Shown here one piece after another: positions 33,657 to 42,611 of a stretch of 64,000 nucleotides of DNA. The notes beneath the pieces were generated by a model. The model did not search any database. It had not been told where the DNA came from and saw only the letters and a program-made list of their open reading frames with translations. The stretch comes from JAFGGG01 sp964638895 (lineage in GTDB: Bacteria; Spirochaetota; Spirochaetia; SZUA-6; RPPD01). The stretch is from the NCBI GenBank assembly GCA_964638895.1, contig CAZWYY010000004.1, positions 1 through 64,000 of the forward strand. Reading direction: 5' to 3'. Numbering within the stretch: position 1 is the first letter of the stretch; each line of letters opens with the position of its first letter. The position numbers were made by a program, and so were the translations under genes.

Positions 33657-34733
33657 ATGTTGGCCAGCGCATTAAGCCAGAGGGTAACAAAAAGGAATTC
33701 TCGCAGGAAAAAACCGCCTTCATTCACTTTGATTGTACATCCGGGATACAAACCGCATAAAACCTTTGCCCAAAGACCCGCCACTTTTCGGACATTACTA
33801 AGGAATAAAAAACTTATTGTGTCTTGTATGGTCCTGGCCCTGGTAACGGCGCTCTTAGTGGTATGTTTTCCGATTTTTTCACAGAACAGGGAAATAAAGG
33901 AGTTTGTTTTTCCAGACCAGGGCAGATCGATCGTCGGACTGCTTCATGATGAACTGGCCTCGTATTATACCCAGGCCCCCGCATCTTCAGGCGTTCCTGC
34001 TGCGCTGAAAACCTTAAAGACAACCGTATACACGGTTAAAAACGGGGACACGCTTTCGGGAGTCGCCTCAAGGTTCAACCTCAGTCTGGGAACAATTATC
34101 GGGTTTAATAATATAACGGACGCCAGGGCTATAACAATCGGAACCAGGCTTACCATCCCCAACCACAATGGCCTGCTATATACCGTAAAAACCGGCGATT
34201 CACTCAGCAGAATATCACAGAACTATAATGTTTCGCTCAACAATCTTCTTGACTGGAACCGTCTTGAAAGTTCCGTTTTAATTAAGGGACAGCGGTTGTT
34301 TTTACCGGGCGCCGTCTTAAGCGCAAAGACCATCGACAGTGTTTTGGGGAAACTCTTTATTTATCCCACACGCGGCAGGCTGACCTCGGGCTTCGGCTGG
34401 CGCAACAGTCCGTTTACGGGTGTGCGGGAACTTCACCGAGGCGTGGACCTGGCAAACAACATCGGCACACTCGTGGTTGCATCACGTACAGGCAGAGTTT
34501 CCAAAACCGGTTATGACGCGGTATACGGAAATTTCATAATCATTTCACACGATGACGGATTTCACACACTCTACGGGCACCTGAGTAAAATCCTTGTTTC
34601 CAAAGGCGCATATGTAAAACAGGGACAGAAAATCGGACTTATGGGTGCATCGGGCCTGACAACCGGCCCACACCTGCATTTTGGCGTCTTTAAGAACGGC
34701 CAGGCGGTAAATCCGTTTATATATATAAAATAA
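33657..34733 (+). CDS. LysM and M23 peptidase domain envelope protein
   Basis: A 358-residue protein: basic cytoplasmic N terminus of about 60 residues, one membrane anchor (LIVSCMVLALVTALLVVCF), two LysM peptidoglycan-binding repeats (YTVKNGDTLSGVASRFNLS and YTVKTGDSLSRISQNYNVS) and a C-terminal M23 endopeptidase. The zinc motifs HRGVD and HLHFGV are both present, so it is probably active rather than an EnvC-like activator. Start ATG 33657 has GAGG six bases upstream. It diverges from lepB with only 35 bases between starts. Confidence 0.92.
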   Translation: MLASALSQRVTKRNSRRKKPPSFTLIVHPGYKPHKTFAQRPATFRTLLRNKKLIVSCMVLALVTALLVVCFPIFSQNREIKEFVFPDQGRSIVGLLHDELASYYTQAPASSGVPAALKTLKTTVYTVKNGDTLSGVASRFNLSLGTIIGFNNITDARAITIGTRLTIPNHNGLLYTVKTGDSLSRISQNYNVSLNNLLDWNRLESSVLIKGQRLFLPGAVLSAKTIDSVLGKLFIYPTRGRLTSGFGWRNSPFTGVRELHRGVDLANNIGTLVVASRTGRVSKTGYDAVYGNFIIISHDDGFHTLYGHLSKILVSKGAYVKQGQKIGLMGASGLTTGPHLHFGVFKNGQAVNPFIYIK

Positions 34734-34751
34734 AATGAATAGAAAAATGAA

Positions 34752-34780
34752 TTGCAGCCCTGGTAAACTGCACATATAAT
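34752..34780 (+). promoter_or_regulatory. sigma-70 promoter of bactofilin-like membrane protein
   Basis: TTGCAG (34752-34757), 17-base spacer, TATAAT (34775-34780). The predicted start near 34787 is followed by AAGGGG and the ATG at 34807. Confidence 0.7.
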
Positions 34781-34806
34781 ATGAATAGACTGAAGGGGAC
34801 AAACGG

Positions 34807-35862
34807 ATGAAAATACTTGTAATCAGCATCATAATTCTTATCTTGATTTTTACCTTCGTTACCGCGTATGCCGAGATTTCAAGTGACGGTTTTCGCATGA
34901 GTGAAGTAAAGAGTCCCGTTCATATTCAGTTTGATCTGATAGAGTTTCCCAAAGGGGAAAAACAACCGCTTAGAATTTTTCCGGTACGCTTTGTGGTAAA
35001 AACCGACGAGGACAGCGTCTTTTTATCGATGAACGGACTGGCGTTTCTTACCTATGCGGGCCTTAATTACGGCAAGCAGGTAGTGGTTACCGGTACCCAA
35101 AAGGGTGATGTCATCAGTATGGGCGGCCAGATTATTGTTGCGGGCAGGGTGGAAGGTGACGTATGGGCCTTTAACGCCAATATTATTCTTCGTTCAAACA
35201 CCGTAGTAACGGGGAACGTTGTGGCTCTGGGAGGTTCGGTATTCGCCGATTCATCCGTATTTGTCGCAGGCACAAAGCAGGCCATACCCGATATCCATAT
35301 CCCCCTCCTGGGACTGCTCATCTCCTTGAATCCCATTAGATCTTTTCCCGTGCATTTTTCCATCTTCAGCGCCATCATTTTCCTGCTTTTCCTGTTTATA
35401 TACGCAACTGTGGGAAGAAATAACCTGAACGCGCTTGTAAACGGTGTTACCTATTATTGGAAACGCTCGCTTCTGATTGTTTTTATCGCCTTTATTTTGC
35501 TCCCCATCCTGGTACTCCTGCTGGTGGTTGCTTCCGTGGGCATAATTCTGATCCCCCTGCTGTTTCTCATCCTGATTGTGGGGGCGTACATGGGATTCAG
35601 CGCCATCGCCGTGCGCATCGGCAACCTTATCTTCAAAAATACATCGGGATTCACCCAGACCTACCTTGCCGGGGTTATAGGGTACCTTTTGATCAATGGC
35701 CTAACCATACTCGCGTTTATCTTATCATTATTCGGCCTGGATTTTCTAAAAGCGGTGAGCGATCTGCTTTACATACTGGGCGCCATAGTGGTGTATATAG
35801 CCCTGATTTACGGGTTCGGTATTATTCTTGCCCATTACCAGGAAAAAACAAAGCAGGCATAG
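34807..35862 (+). CDS. membrane protein with bactofilin-like periplasmic domain
   Basis: A 351-residue protein. A signal sequence (ISIIILILIFTFVTAYA) is followed by a beta-helical part at about residues 95-155 (VVVTGTQKGDVISMGGQIIVAGRVEGDVWAF with VVALGGSVFAD) that has the repeat rhythm of bactofilins, and then four or five membrane helices to the end. Such polymer-forming domains on membrane proteins are annotated in many bacteria but have no settled function. It is transcribed alone from its own promoter and ends 10 bases from a convergent gene. Confidence 0.7.
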   Translation: MKILVISIIILILIFTFVTAYAEISSDGFRMSEVKSPVHIQFDLIEFPKGEKQPLRIFPVRFVVKTDEDSVFLSMNGLAFLTYAGLNYGKQVVVTGTQKGDVISMGGQIIVAGRVEGDVWAFNANIILRSNTVVTGNVVALGGSVFADSSVFVAGTKQAIPDIHIPLLGLLISLNPIRSFPVHFSIFSAIIFLLFLFIYATVGRNNLNALVNGVTYYWKRSLLIVFIAFILLPILVLLLVVASVGIILIPLLFLILIVGAYMGFSAIAVRIGNLIFKNTSGFTQTYLAGVIGYLLINGLTILAFILSLFGLDFLKAVSDLLYILGAIVVYIALIYGFGIILAHYQEKTKQA

Positions 35863-35872
35863 TCAAAACTTA

Positions 35873-36277
35873 TCAGAGGATGGGAAGTGTGGGCAGGAGA
35901 AAATGCATTATCGAGATAATAAACCCGCCCGCTCCGATAATCCCCCTATAATGCAGCATTACTTTTTCCAGCTTATCAATAGCCTGATTTTCCACATCAC
36001 TTCGCTCCTTTATGGAGGCCACAAGCAATGCCCCGCCTAGCACGAATCCGGCGACCATGGGCAGAAAATCTCCTATAACGGGGAGGCCCTCAACCGGCGC
36101 CACCAGTTTGATTATACCGATAAGCATGGCCGACAGGGCAAGTAATAATTTTTTTGTGAGTCCCTGAAACGAGTCCGCGACCTTTTTAAAATATTTTATT
36201 TTCTCTCCAAAATCCTCGGACATCAGGATCATACTGATGATTATATTGACGATTATCGATAGAAAATAAATCTGCAT
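35873..36277 (-). CDS. small integral membrane protein, unknown
   Basis: A 134-residue protein with about four membrane helices (LSIIVNIIISMIL, LLLALSAMLIGIIKLV, MVAGFVLGGALLVA, IIGAGGFIISIMHFLL) and an amphipathic charged helix between (SIKERSDVENQAIDKLEKVM). No family is recognised. GGGGAG lies seven bases before the ATG. It stands alone between convergent and same-strand neighbours. Confidence 0.65.
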   Translation of the reverse strand: MQIYFLSIIVNIIISMILMSEDFGEKIKYFKKVADSFQGLTKKLLLALSAMLIGIIKLVAPVEGLPVIGDFLPMVAGFVLGGALLVASIKERSDVENQAIDKLEKVMLHYRGIIGAGGFIISIMHFLLPTLPIL

Positions 36278-36335
36278 ATACCGCTCCCCTTTAATTAGAC
36301 AATATATATCTTTTCATTCCCATCGTCAATTGGAT

Positions 36336-36905
36336 TTATTTTTTTATTGGCAGGGTAAGTACGGCCGACTCTTTTCCGAGCGTTATTTCCGCCCTGATGG
36401 TTTTTTGTTCTCTTAAGAGCGGGAAATGTACCCTGATGATACGAATTCCGTTCAGTGTTTCCGGCAGCTCTATGGCGGCGGTGCGTACCGTATTTTTCGG
36501 CTGCGCCAAAAAAACCACCTGTGCCTGCGTCTCCGGCGACTGCAATTCGCGTGATTGCGCGGTTTGCCGTGTATTTTCGACCGTAATACTGGCTATTACC
36601 GAATCCGTGGTAATTATCTGCCGCAAGGTAAATCGGTATCCGGACAGGGTTTCCTGGTTTGCCGGTTCAAACAGGAAAAGACGAAAAAGAATAAACGCAA
36701 TCACGATAATGACGATATCCAGAATGATGATGATTGAGGAGGTCCTGCGGCGTCTCTTTTTGGGAGTTTTTATATAAAGCTTTGATGCCGACGGCATGGA
36801 AAGCCGCTCTTTGCGGCTTGAATAATAATGCACTTCCTCCCCTCCGCTTCCGTGTTTTTTAATGTGCAGGGTCTCATGGTTTTCGTTGTTTTTATTTACT
36901 CCCAC
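36336..36905 (-). CDS. single-span membrane protein, unknown
   Basis: A 189-residue protein: a charged cytoplasmic segment of about 50 residues with TPKKRRRRTSS, one membrane span (IIIILDIVIIVIAFILFRLFLF), and a beta-rich periplasmic domain of about 110 residues (YRFTLRQIITTDSVIASITVEN, EITLGKESAVLTLP). No function is known. I choose GTG 36905 because GGAGGAG lies just before it and it overlaps the end of nnr by 10 bases, which suggests coupling; the open frame extends further upstream inside nnr. Confidence 0.62.
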   Translation of the reverse strand: MGVNKNNENHETLHIKKHGSGGEEVHYYSSRKERLSMPSASKLYIKTPKKRRRRTSSIIIILDIVIIVIAFILFRLFLFEPANQETLSGYRFTLRQIITTDSVIASITVENTRQTAQSRELQSPETQAQVVFLAQPKNTVRTAAIELPETLNGIRIIRVHFPLLREQKTIRAEITLGKESAVLTLPIKK

Positions 36906-38431
36906 ACCGGATTCTCCTCCGTCACACGCAGCGCGAGGGATATAAGGGGAAGCATGTCCTCTGCCAAAAACCACCCCTTTTGCTTAAACGCATACGCACC
37001 AACCGCGGAATGAAGCAAGAGTCCCAGTCTGGCCGCGGTTATCGGCTTTATACCACCCGCCAGAAAACCGGCGATAATCCCGGCCAGCACGTCCCCCGAA
37101 CCACCGGTAGCCATGGCGGGATTCATCCCGTCCAGAACATAATAGTCACCATCGGGACAAGCGAGGTAGGTTACGTGGCCTTTTAGGATTACCGGTGTAT
37201 TCAGTTTTTTGCACAACCCCGAGAGTGAGTCCAAAGGATGATTAAGCAGTTCCGGTACGGTTCCTCCGCACAAGCGAATACACTCACCCGGATGAGGCGT
37301 AAGCACCATGTTGCCTTCAAAAACAACACGCTTTTTTTGCATAAGTCCGGCCAGCAGGGTTATCCCGTCCGCATCAATCACCCCCGGCATACGGAGCGAG
37401 ATGAGGGTCTCAAACGTATCATACCTCTGCGCATCAAGACCCCAACCCGGACCGATCAGCAGGCCTGTGTATTTCTTTTTCAATTCACCTGTACATTCTT
37501 TGATAGTGTCGTACGGGCGTATCATTACCGAATTGAATTTAGGCGCCAACAGGGGATAACTTTTCTCATCGGCAAACAAGGTCACAAGCCCGGTTCTTGA
37601 CCGTGCGGCGGCGTTCGCGCACAGAAAGGCCGCTCCGGTGGTACCCACGGACCCTGCAAAAACCGCACAGTGCCCCCTGTTCGTCTTGTGCGCCTCACCG
37701 GGCACTGAGGGAAGCAGGGTAAAAAAATCCTTGTACCCAAGCAATCCGCCTTTCATGGGTTGTTCCCGTATAAGCTGCGGCGGAAAACCGATACTGATGC
37801 GGTGGATCCGTCCGCACAGCGGACGAGCGTACGGCAGGTACAGGCAGGTTTTGGGAAGTTCTACGGTAAGCGTATGGTGCGCCTGTATGGCCGTAAAGCC
37901 TTTGGTAAATGAATCCCCGATCCCCGAAGGAATATCTACGGCTATCCTTTGACCTTTGGATTTATTGGCATGTGATATCAGGCTTTTTACCGGATCGCAC
38001 GCTTCCGCAGATATTCCCGTACCCAGAATACCGTCGATAATCCAATCGCTTCCGGAAACGAGTCTGCGGGCCGTAGTATTATCCTGCGTATAATCGATTA
38101 CCTTGATCCCAAGTTCCCGGCAGATAGTAAGATGCAGTCCGGCCGGGCTGTCCTTATCCGGCATACCCGCCGCCAGGACGAGACTGATGTCCGTGAAGCC
38201 GTCACAGACACACTGGCGCGCCATAACCAGGGCATCCCCGCCGTTATTTCCCCTGCCGACTAAAAAAACACAGTGCCCTTGTGGGGGTAATCCGTTCCAT
38301 ATATTATTTTTCAGATAGGTGTAAAGTTTTATACCGGCATTCTCCATTAAAAGCAGCGCCGGCAGACCGTAACGTTCCTGCGTGATCCGATCGATCCGTG
38401 TCATTCCCCCGGAACTAACCAGTTTCATCAT
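36896..38431 (-). CDS. nnr: bifunctional NAD(P)HX epimerase/dehydratase
   Basis: A 511-residue repair enzyme for damaged (hydrated) NADH and NADPH. The N-terminal half is the YjeF_N epimerase (TRIDRITQERYGLPALLLMENAG, VFLVGRGNNGGDALVMAR, DWIIDGILGTG). The C-terminal half is the ADP/ATP-dependent dehydratase (HCAVFAGSVGTTGAAFL, VLTPHPGECIRLCG, NPAMATGGSGDVLAGIIAGFLAGG). It overlaps the upstream lipoprotein gene by 17 bases and the downstream membrane protein by 10, so the three are one leftward operon. Confidence 0.94.
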   Translation of the reverse strand: MMKLVSSGGMTRIDRITQERYGLPALLLMENAGIKLYTYLKNNIWNGLPPQGHCVFLVGRGNNGGDALVMARQCVCDGFTDISLVLAAGMPDKDSPAGLHLTICRELGIKVIDYTQDNTTARRLVSGSDWIIDGILGTGISAEACDPVKSLISHANKSKGQRIAVDIPSGIGDSFTKGFTAIQAHHTLTVELPKTCLYLPYARPLCGRIHRISIGFPPQLIREQPMKGGLLGYKDFFTLLPSVPGEAHKTNRGHCAVFAGSVGTTGAAFLCANAAARSRTGLVTLFADEKSYPLLAPKFNSVMIRPYDTIKECTGELKKKYTGLLIGPGWGLDAQRYDTFETLISLRMPGVIDADGITLLAGLMQKKRVVFEGNMVLTPHPGECIRLCGGTVPELLNHPLDSLSGLCKKLNTPVILKGHVTYLACPDGDYYVLDGMNPAMATGGSGDVLAGIIAGFLAGGIKPITAARLGLLLHSAVGAYAFKQKGWFLAEDMLPLISLALRVTEENPVWE

Positions 38432-39662
38432 TTTGATTCTCGATTATTTTATCACTCCGCCACCATACAACCCTTACCTGGGTGCTTTCAACAATCAGGG
38501 CGGAAAGAATACCCTGTCTGGAAAGATTAAAATTGATAAAAGCCAGGTCCGTATCATCAATCTGGAATTTGGATTTCTTGATTACCTCGCCGCGTCGGTT
38601 TAAGATAAGCAGATAATAGGTTGTAGGATCCTTCAGCTTGGCAAAGAAAAAACAGCCCGATTCACTGACCCCCAAAAATTCGTACAAGGTGATATCGGTT
38701 TCCTTTTTTTCTTCAAACAGGCGTTCTTCCTGCTCCTCATTGGGAACCGCGATGGATGTTTCGCTGTATTTTCCCTGGGTAAGATTCAGTATAAAGACCC
38801 TTGACTCGACATTTTTCACCGTGGCCACCGTACCGGTGAACTCATCAATGACCCTCCGGGAATACGAGACCATAAGATAAAGCTTTTGTTTATGGTAGTC
38901 AGGGACTATCTTCTCCAGGGTCGGAATATCAGATGAATTCTTGGGCACCGGGACATGCTGATCATCTATTTCAACCTCGTACATGAGACTGCGTTCGGCG
39001 CCGAACCAGTAGATATGCCAGGCCCCGGTTTCGCGGCAGACAACAACCAGCTCATTTTCCGCTGTTATGTATATATTTTCGATGTAAGGGAAGGGCGTAC
39101 CACCGATGCCTTCCCTGCCGATGGTATACTCCTGGTTCTCCTTTGTTCTTTTGATCTCTCCGTTTTGGGAAAACACCTCGATTATATTGGTATACATTAC
39201 CCCGTTTTCATTCACGTACTGGGCTTCGGGGACGCGGTCCTGAATGTAGATGTTCTTCTCCCGGTCAACCGCAATGGCCCCGGGATCAATAAACTGATAT
39301 TCGCATGCCTTGCGGTTCGCTACCTTGTTGTCCGCGTGCGGTGTATCCTTTTTCAACAGTATCGGTGTCGGATTAATCTTGGGATTATACAGCAGAAGCA
39401 TGAGGTAGCCGAAGGGAGAATACTGCATTACCTTGGCCGAGTTTCCGTTTACGATGTAGAACAGCTTGTCGTCCAGATAGATCAGGTTGCTGCCGACACA
39501 GGGTATCCTGTTGTTTATGAAAAAATCGAACTGGTCCTCCATTTTACCGATCGGGATGGTAAAAAGCTCCTCACTCTGCAGTGTCGATACATGGTAACCT
39601 GGACCGCAGGAAAGCACAAAAAGAAATACGACAATACCGGCACAGAATATTTTCGGGTTCAT
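38415..39662 (-). CDS. conserved spirochaetal lipoprotein (propeller-like)
   Basis: A 415-residue exported protein; FCAGIVVFLFVLSCGPG is a signal with lipobox. The mature part has NHL/propeller-like strands (NLIYLDDKLFYIVNGNSAKVMQYSPFG, GAIAVDREKNIYIQD, IYITAENELVVVC, LYLMVSYSRRVI, GVSESGCFFFAKL). Similar lipoproteins stand next to secA in other spirochaetes as far as I recall. Start ATG 39662 begins the signal; an in-frame upstream start at 39689 would lie within the promoter. No Shine-Dalgarno is visible. Confidence 0.72.
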   Translation of the reverse strand: MNPKIFCAGIVVFLFVLSCGPGYHVSTLQSEELFTIPIGKMEDQFDFFINNRIPCVGSNLIYLDDKLFYIVNGNSAKVMQYSPFGYLMLLLYNPKINPTPILLKKDTPHADNKVANRKACEYQFIDPGAIAVDREKNIYIQDRVPEAQYVNENGVMYTNIIEVFSQNGEIKRTKENQEYTIGREGIGGTPFPYIENIYITAENELVVVCRETGAWHIYWFGAERSLMYEVEIDDQHVPVPKNSSDIPTLEKIVPDYHKQKLYLMVSYSRRVIDEFTGTVATVKNVESRVFILNLTQGKYSETSIAVPNEEQEERLFEEKKETDITLYEFLGVSESGCFFFAKLKDPTTYYLLILNRRGEVIKKSKFQIDDTDLAFINFNLSRQGILSALIVESTQVRVVWWRSDKIIENQNDETG

Positions 39663-39673
39663 AATGCAACTTA

Positions 39674-39703
39674 ATAGTACTATGGGCATGTATTATTTGT
39701 CAA
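39674..39703 (-). promoter_or_regulatory. sigma-70 promoter of the lipoprotein-nnr operon
   Basis: On the minus strand TTGACA (39703-39698), 18-base spacer, TACTAT (39679-39674). The predicted start near 39667 is only about five bases before the ATG at 39662, with no Shine-Dalgarno. Confidence 0.7.
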
Positions 39704-39736
39704 TCTTTCCGCATCAGTTCGACAGCGCGCCCAATC

Positions 39737-39765
39737 TTGACCCGGAGCATAAAAATATATACATT
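39737..39765 (+). promoter_or_regulatory. sigma-70-type promoter of secA
   Basis: TTGACC (39737-39742), 17-base spacer, TACATT (39760-39765). The predicted start is near 39772, the A of the secA ATG. The -10 is weaker than the -35; a TATACA two bases upstream is an alternative with a 15-base spacer. Confidence 0.5.
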
Positions 39766-39771
39766 GGTTTC

Positions 39772-42504
39772 ATGATTGATAAAATATTAAACGCACTCCT
39801 GGGATCGAAGTTCGAGAAAGATCTGAAAACATTCGTTCCGCTTCTCAGGAAAATTAGCTCATATGAAGCCTCAATGCTTACACTCGGCCCCGCTGATTTT
39901 AAACAAAAAACCGCCGGGTTCAAGGAACAACTGGCCGGCGGTGAAAAATTGGACGATCTTATTCCCGAGGCGTTTGCCCTGGTGAGGGAGGCGGCGCGCC
40001 GCGTGCTGGGTGAAAGAATATTCGACGTGCAGCTTCTGGGTGGGATTGCCCTGCACCAGGGTAAGATCATGGAAATGAAAACCGGCGAAGGAAAAACCCT
40101 TTCCAGCGTCACGGCCGCCTATTTAAACTCACTTACCGGACAGGGCGTGCACATCGCCACGGTCAATGACTACCTGGCCGATCGCGACGCCCACTGGATG
40201 GGCCCTGTGTACGATTATCTCGGAGTATCCGTGGGTGCGGTACTCCCCGATATGTCGATTCCCGAAAGAAAAAACGCCTACGCAAAAGACATTACCTACG
40301 GCACCAACAATGAGTTCGGGTTTGATTATCTACGCGACAATATGTGTCTGCGTTTTGAGGACAAGGTCCAGCGCGGCCAGAACTACTGTATTATTGATGA
40401 AATAGACTCCATTCTTATCGACGAATCACGAACACCCCTCATTATTTCCGGTCAGGCCGAGGACGATACCTATAAATATTACGAGGTCAACAAGCTGGTG
40501 AATGAACTCGTTGAGTGTGAAAAGGATCCGGCAACCGACGAGTACCCGGAGAATCCGTCCGGTGATTTTAAAATAGATGAAAAAAACAAACGTGTTACCT
40601 TCACGGACCAGGGTATGAATTCGGTTGAAGCCGTGTTAAAAAAACGCGGACTTATTAAGGACTCCCTTTTTTTGGATGAAAACTTTGAATACATACATTA
40701 TTTTACCCAGTCCATGAAGGCCCACCATCTCTTTAAAAAGGATGTGGACTACGTGGTAAACGACGGCAAGGTGGAGATCGTCGACGAGTTTACGGGAAGA
40801 ATCCTACACGGCCGGCGGTATTCCGACGGTCTGCACCAGGCCATCGAAGCCAAGGAAAAAATAAAAATAGCCCAGCGAAACAGGACGCTTGCCACCATTA
40901 CCTTCCAAAACTTCTTCCGTCTGTACAACAAAATCTGCGGCATGACCGGAACCGCGGACACCGAAGCCAAGGAGTTCGCCAAGATATACGAGCTGGATGT
41001 GGTGGTCATACCTACTAACCGGCCTGTTATTCGCGACGATCACGACGATGTCATCTTTTTGAATGAATCGGACAAGTTCAACGCCATCTGCGATCATATC
41101 CAGGACCTGTATAAGATGGGCCAGCCCGTACTGGTGGGTACGGTTTCCATTGAAAAATCGGAGACGTTATCCCGCCTCCTAGTAGCTAGAGGCATCCGCC
41201 ATGAGGTGCTGAACGCAAAGAACCACGCGCGGGAGGCTTTGATTATCGCCGATGCCGGTTCCGAAGGCGCTGTTACCATCGCCACCAATATGGCCGGCAG
41301 GGGGACCGACATCAAACTCGGCGGCAATCCCGAGTTCCACGCCAAGAGGAAAATGGGTGACGATATGGACTCCGAAAAATACAACGCGATCTACCGCTCT
41401 GAATACAACAAATGGCAGGGTTACTACGAGAAGGTGAGAAGCATCGGGGGGCTTTTCGTGCTGGGTACCGAGCGTCACGAGGCGCGCCGCATAGACAACC
41501 AGCTGCGCGGAAGGTCCGGCAGGCAGGGTGATCCGGGCGCCTCCCAGTTTTATATCTCGCTTGATGACGTGCTTATGCGTCTTTTCGGTGGTGACAACCT
41601 GAAATCCCTCATGACACGCATCGGCATGAAACCAGGCGAACCTATTTTTCATCCCTGGCTGAACAAGGCGATCGAGAAGGCACAGAAACGGGTCGAGGAC
41701 AGGAACTTTGAGATCCGCAAGCATCTGCTTGAATACGATGACGTACTCAATGAGCAGCGAAAATATATGTACGGCAAACGGGATGAAATCCTTCAAGACA
41801 AGGAGTTGTACAAACGTGTCCTGGCCACGGCCCGAGAGATCGTGTCCGATTTTATAGACGAATACTTCTATGAAAAGGACAAGACCGACGCCTCGCTGCA
41901 GAACCTGCTCAACCAACTGAAAACAGAGTTTTTCTATACCACTGAGCTGCCTCTTGAGAACCTACGGGAGTTCAATGCCAAAGAACTGCTTGAATATCTG
42001 ATCGGTGAGTTTGAAAAATCCCTTTTGCAGATACAGGAGGAGCTGGGCCGGGATTACCTGAACAACTACCTTCGTTACGGCTATCTGCGCTATATCGACG
42101 CCAAATGGCAGGACCACCTTGAGAACCTGGGCGCGCTGCAGGAGGCGGTGAGTCTGCGTGCGTATGGACAGAAAAATCCGCTTTTGGAATATAAACTGGA
42201 AGGTTTTCAGATCTTCGACCAGATGCTGATAAATATCCGCACCGAAATCGCCAAAAAAGTGCTGTCCGTAACCCACCGTCCCAAGGAAACCGTACCCGAA
42301 CAGGCAAGGCGGCGCGTTCAGGGTGAGGCCAAACACCGCCAACTGGGCCAGTTCGGCGGCATGGTCTCCGACCGTCAGCCGCAGGCGGCCGTACAGGTAG
42401 CGGAACGGCCGGTACAGGTGAAACGCGTACAGCCCAAGGTGGGACGTAACGATCCCTGTCCCTGCGGCAGTGGGAAAAAATATAAAAAATGCTGCGGGGC
42501 GTAA
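39772..42504 (+). CDS. secA: preprotein translocase ATPase SecA
   Basis: A 910-residue motor that drives unfolded precursors through SecYEG. Marks are MKTGEGKTLSS (Walker A), the DEIDSILIDESRTPLI DEAD-type box, IATNMAGRGTDIKLGGNPEF, LRGRSGRQGDPG (motif VI) and the C-terminal zinc motif NDPCPCGSGKKYKKCC that binds SecB or ribosome. I choose ATG 39772 because MIDKILNALLGSKFEKDLK is the usual SecA beginning; the frame is open for 36 more codons. No Shine-Dalgarno precedes it, and the promoter position implies a leaderless message. Confidence 0.97.
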   Translation: MIDKILNALLGSKFEKDLKTFVPLLRKISSYEASMLTLGPADFKQKTAGFKEQLAGGEKLDDLIPEAFALVREAARRVLGERIFDVQLLGGIALHQGKIMEMKTGEGKTLSSVTAAYLNSLTGQGVHIATVNDYLADRDAHWMGPVYDYLGVSVGAVLPDMSIPERKNAYAKDITYGTNNEFGFDYLRDNMCLRFEDKVQRGQNYCIIDEIDSILIDESRTPLIISGQAEDDTYKYYEVNKLVNELVECEKDPATDEYPENPSGDFKIDEKNKRVTFTDQGMNSVEAVLKKRGLIKDSLFLDENFEYIHYFTQSMKAHHLFKKDVDYVVNDGKVEIVDEFTGRILHGRRYSDGLHQAIEAKEKIKIAQRNRTLATITFQNFFRLYNKICGMTGTADTEAKEFAKIYELDVVVIPTNRPVIRDDHDDVIFLNESDKFNAICDHIQDLYKMGQPVLVGTVSIEKSETLSRLLVARGIRHEVLNAKNHAREALIIADAGSEGAVTIATNMAGRGTDIKLGGNPEFHAKRKMGDDMDSEKYNAIYRSEYNKWQGYYEKVRSIGGLFVLGTERHEARRIDNQLRGRSGRQGDPGASQFYISLDDVLMRLFGGDNLKSLMTRIGMKPGEPIFHPWLNKAIEKAQKRVEDRNFEIRKHLLEYDDVLNEQRKYMYGKRDEILQDKELYKRVLATAREIVSDFIDEYFYEKDKTDASLQNLLNQLKTEFFYTTELPLENLREFNAKELLEYLIGEFEKSLLQIQEELGRDYLNNYLRYGYLRYIDAKWQDHLENLGALQEAVSLRAYGQKNPLLEYKLEGFQIFDQMLINIRTEIAKKVLSVTHRPKETVPEQARRRVQGEAKHRQLGQFGGMVSDRQPQAAVQVAERPVQVKRVQPKVGRNDPCPCGSGKKYKKCCGA

Positions 42505-42541
42505 GTCCGTTCGTCGGAACAAATTTAAAATTGCCGTATTC

Positions 42542-42562
42542 CCGCGTCAAGCTTTGACGCGG
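42542..42562. repeat. perfect inverted repeat upstream of flagellar operon
   Basis: CCGCGTCAA (42542-42550) and TTGACGCGG (42554-42562), 9-bp arms with a 3-base loop, not followed by T. It overlaps the putative -35 and spacer of the flagellar promoter, so it is more like an operator or processing hairpin than a terminator. Confidence 0.75.
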
Positions 42563-42573
42563 CCTTCCGATAA
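42547..42573 (+). promoter_or_regulatory. putative sigma-28 (FliA) promoter of flg operon
   Basis: TCAA (42547-42550), 15-base spacer, TCCGATAA (42566-42573), against the consensus TAAA-N15-GCCGATAA: ten of twelve bases. The predicted start near 42581 gives a leader of about 30 bases ending in AAGGAGG. Match and position suit a flagellar gene, but no sigma-28 gene is in this window. Confidence 0.5.
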
Positions 42574-42611
42574 TGTAAGCGTACAGTATTAATGTGTAAG
42601 GAGGCTTGCTT

